Below are positions 5,578-6,271 of a DNA stretch of 6,271 nucleotides, piece after piece. A program made the position numbers and the translations under genes. Numbering within the stretch: position 1 is the stretch's first letter; every line of letters begins with the position of its first letter. Source of the DNA: Geodermatophilaceae bacterium. Its GTDB lineage: Bacteria; Actinomycetota; Actinomycetes; Mycobacteriales; Geodermatophilaceae. The stretch is taken from contig JACCTM010000320.1 of the NCBI GenBank assembly GCA_013812385.1, positions 1 through 6,271 of the forward strand, written 5' to 3'. The notes below the pieces were generated by a model, which ran no database searches, was not told the origin of the DNA, and saw nothing but the letters and a program-made list of their open reading frames with translations.

Positions 5578-6271
5578 GGCTGCTTTCTGTGTCGGGATGT
5601 GGAGCGGCCCGGTGGGGCCCGGAACGCACGTGCCTGAGGTGAACGGTCAGAATCGGTGAGGGTATGGGGAGGTAGCGGCACGAAGCCGCTGGTCCTGCGG
5701 ATGTAGTCGGTGTAGCCGGGCCGGCGCTTGTCCATATCCTTCTCGAGCGTCGGCTTGCCCGTTCCCTTGGCCAGCAGGAACGTCATGAACACCGGCGAGA
5801 GCACGGTCAGGATGCCCGGCCAGGCGCTGAAGGCGAGCAGCGACAGGCCCCACCAGACGCAGGCGTCGCCGAAGTAGTTGGGATGGCGGGTATAGCGCCA
5901 CAGGCCGGTGTCCAGCACCTTCCCCGTGGAGTCCGGGTCGTTGCGGAACCGGGTCAGATGCAGGTCGCCGACGGTCTCGAAGAACATCCCGACCGCCCAG
6001 ACGATGACACCGATCCAGACCAGAAAGCCGAACCCCTCGAAGCCAAGACCCTCCGGCTGGAAGACGGCAACCTGCACGGGTAGGGACACGAACCACATGA
6101 CCGCTCCCTGGGTCAGGTAGATCTTGCGGGTCGCGTACGCCGTGCGGCTGCCAGCTGCCTTGTCCAGCAACGCTTCATACCGCGGATCCTCGCCATGCCC
6201 GCGCGAGCGCAGCCCGATGTGGGTGGCCAGCCGCAGTCCCCAGATCACGGTCAGCGCAGTGATCAGCAGTC
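5574..6271 (-). CDS. DUF1295 / steroid 5-alpha-reductase-like membrane protein (5' end outside window)
   Basis: This is an integral membrane protein related to steroid 5-alpha-reductases and isoprenylcysteine methyltransferases; the bacterial substrate is unknown. The frame runs to the window edge without a stop (LLITALTVIWGLRLATHIG), so the GTG at 6246-6248 is probably internal and about a fifth to a quarter of the protein is missing. Numbered from that GTG, the family marks are WGLRLATHI (3-11), EDPRYEALL (20-28), a Phe/Trp-rich membrane stretch (about 49-65), a second at 73-90, ETVGDLHLTRFRNDP (91-105) and TGLWRYTRHPNYFGDACVWWG (114-134, bases about 5849-5909). The His-Pro-Asn-Tyr core is taken as the NADPH or cofactor region in this superfamily. 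YTDYIRRTSGFVPLPP is the usual end, and here a basic, disordered tail of about 35 residues follows it. The stop overlaps the peroxiredoxin start in ATGA. Confidence 0.88.
   Translation of the reverse strand, partial: LLITALTVIWGLRLATHIGLRSRGHGEDPRYEALLDKAAGSRTAYATRKIYLTQGAVMWFVSLPVQVAVFQPEGLGFEGFGFLVWIGVIVWAVGMFFETVGDLHLTRFRNDPDSTGKVLDTGLWRYTRHPNYFGDACVWWGLSLLAFSAWPGILTVLSPVFMTFLLAKGTGKPTLEKDMDKRRPGYTDYIRRTSGFVPLPPHTLTDSDRSPQARAFRAPPGRSTSRHRKQP

Overview
The window is high-GC DNA with dense, tightly packed genes. It reads as a chromosomal segment of an actinobacterium. The base composition, a GTG start on pstB and a TIGR03086/mycothiol-dependent isomerase-like protein (a family expanded in Actinobacteria) all point that way. 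I cannot name the genus from the sequence alone.

Left part, + strand (1-3140): a high-affinity phosphate ABC transporter operon in the order pstS (only the C-terminal third, cut by the window edge), pstC, pstA, pstB. PstS binds phosphate outside the membrane, PstC and PstA form the membrane channel, and PstB is the ATPase. A perfect 17-bp inverted repeat with a 5-nt loop lies just after pstS, across the first codons of the pstC reading frame. It is a good candidate for the element that sets PstS output above PstCAB. No phoU follows pstB.

Middle, + strand (3171-4415): where phoU often sits there is an OmpR/PhoB-type winged-helix protein. Its receiver domain has lost the phosphoacceptor aspartate and most other catalytic residues. 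A small SRPBCC (START-like, polyketide-cyclase type) protein of unknown ligand follows. The short gaps allow both to be read through from the pst operon.

Right part, - strand (4412-6271): read from the right edge leftward, there is a DUF1295/steroid 5-alpha-reductase-like membrane protein (5' end outside the window), a PrxQ/Bcp-type peroxiredoxin joined to it by an ATGA overlap, and after 68 bases a TIGR03086 DinB-fold protein. This last gene converges on the SRPBCC gene, and the two stop codons overlap in a CTAG tetranucleotide.

There is no stretch above 300 bases without a gene; the largest gap is 68 bases. I found no RNA gene, CRISPR array or mobile element. Most of the window is conventional. 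The parts worth a second look are the pstS-pstC stem-loop and the aspartate-less regulator attached to the pst operon.
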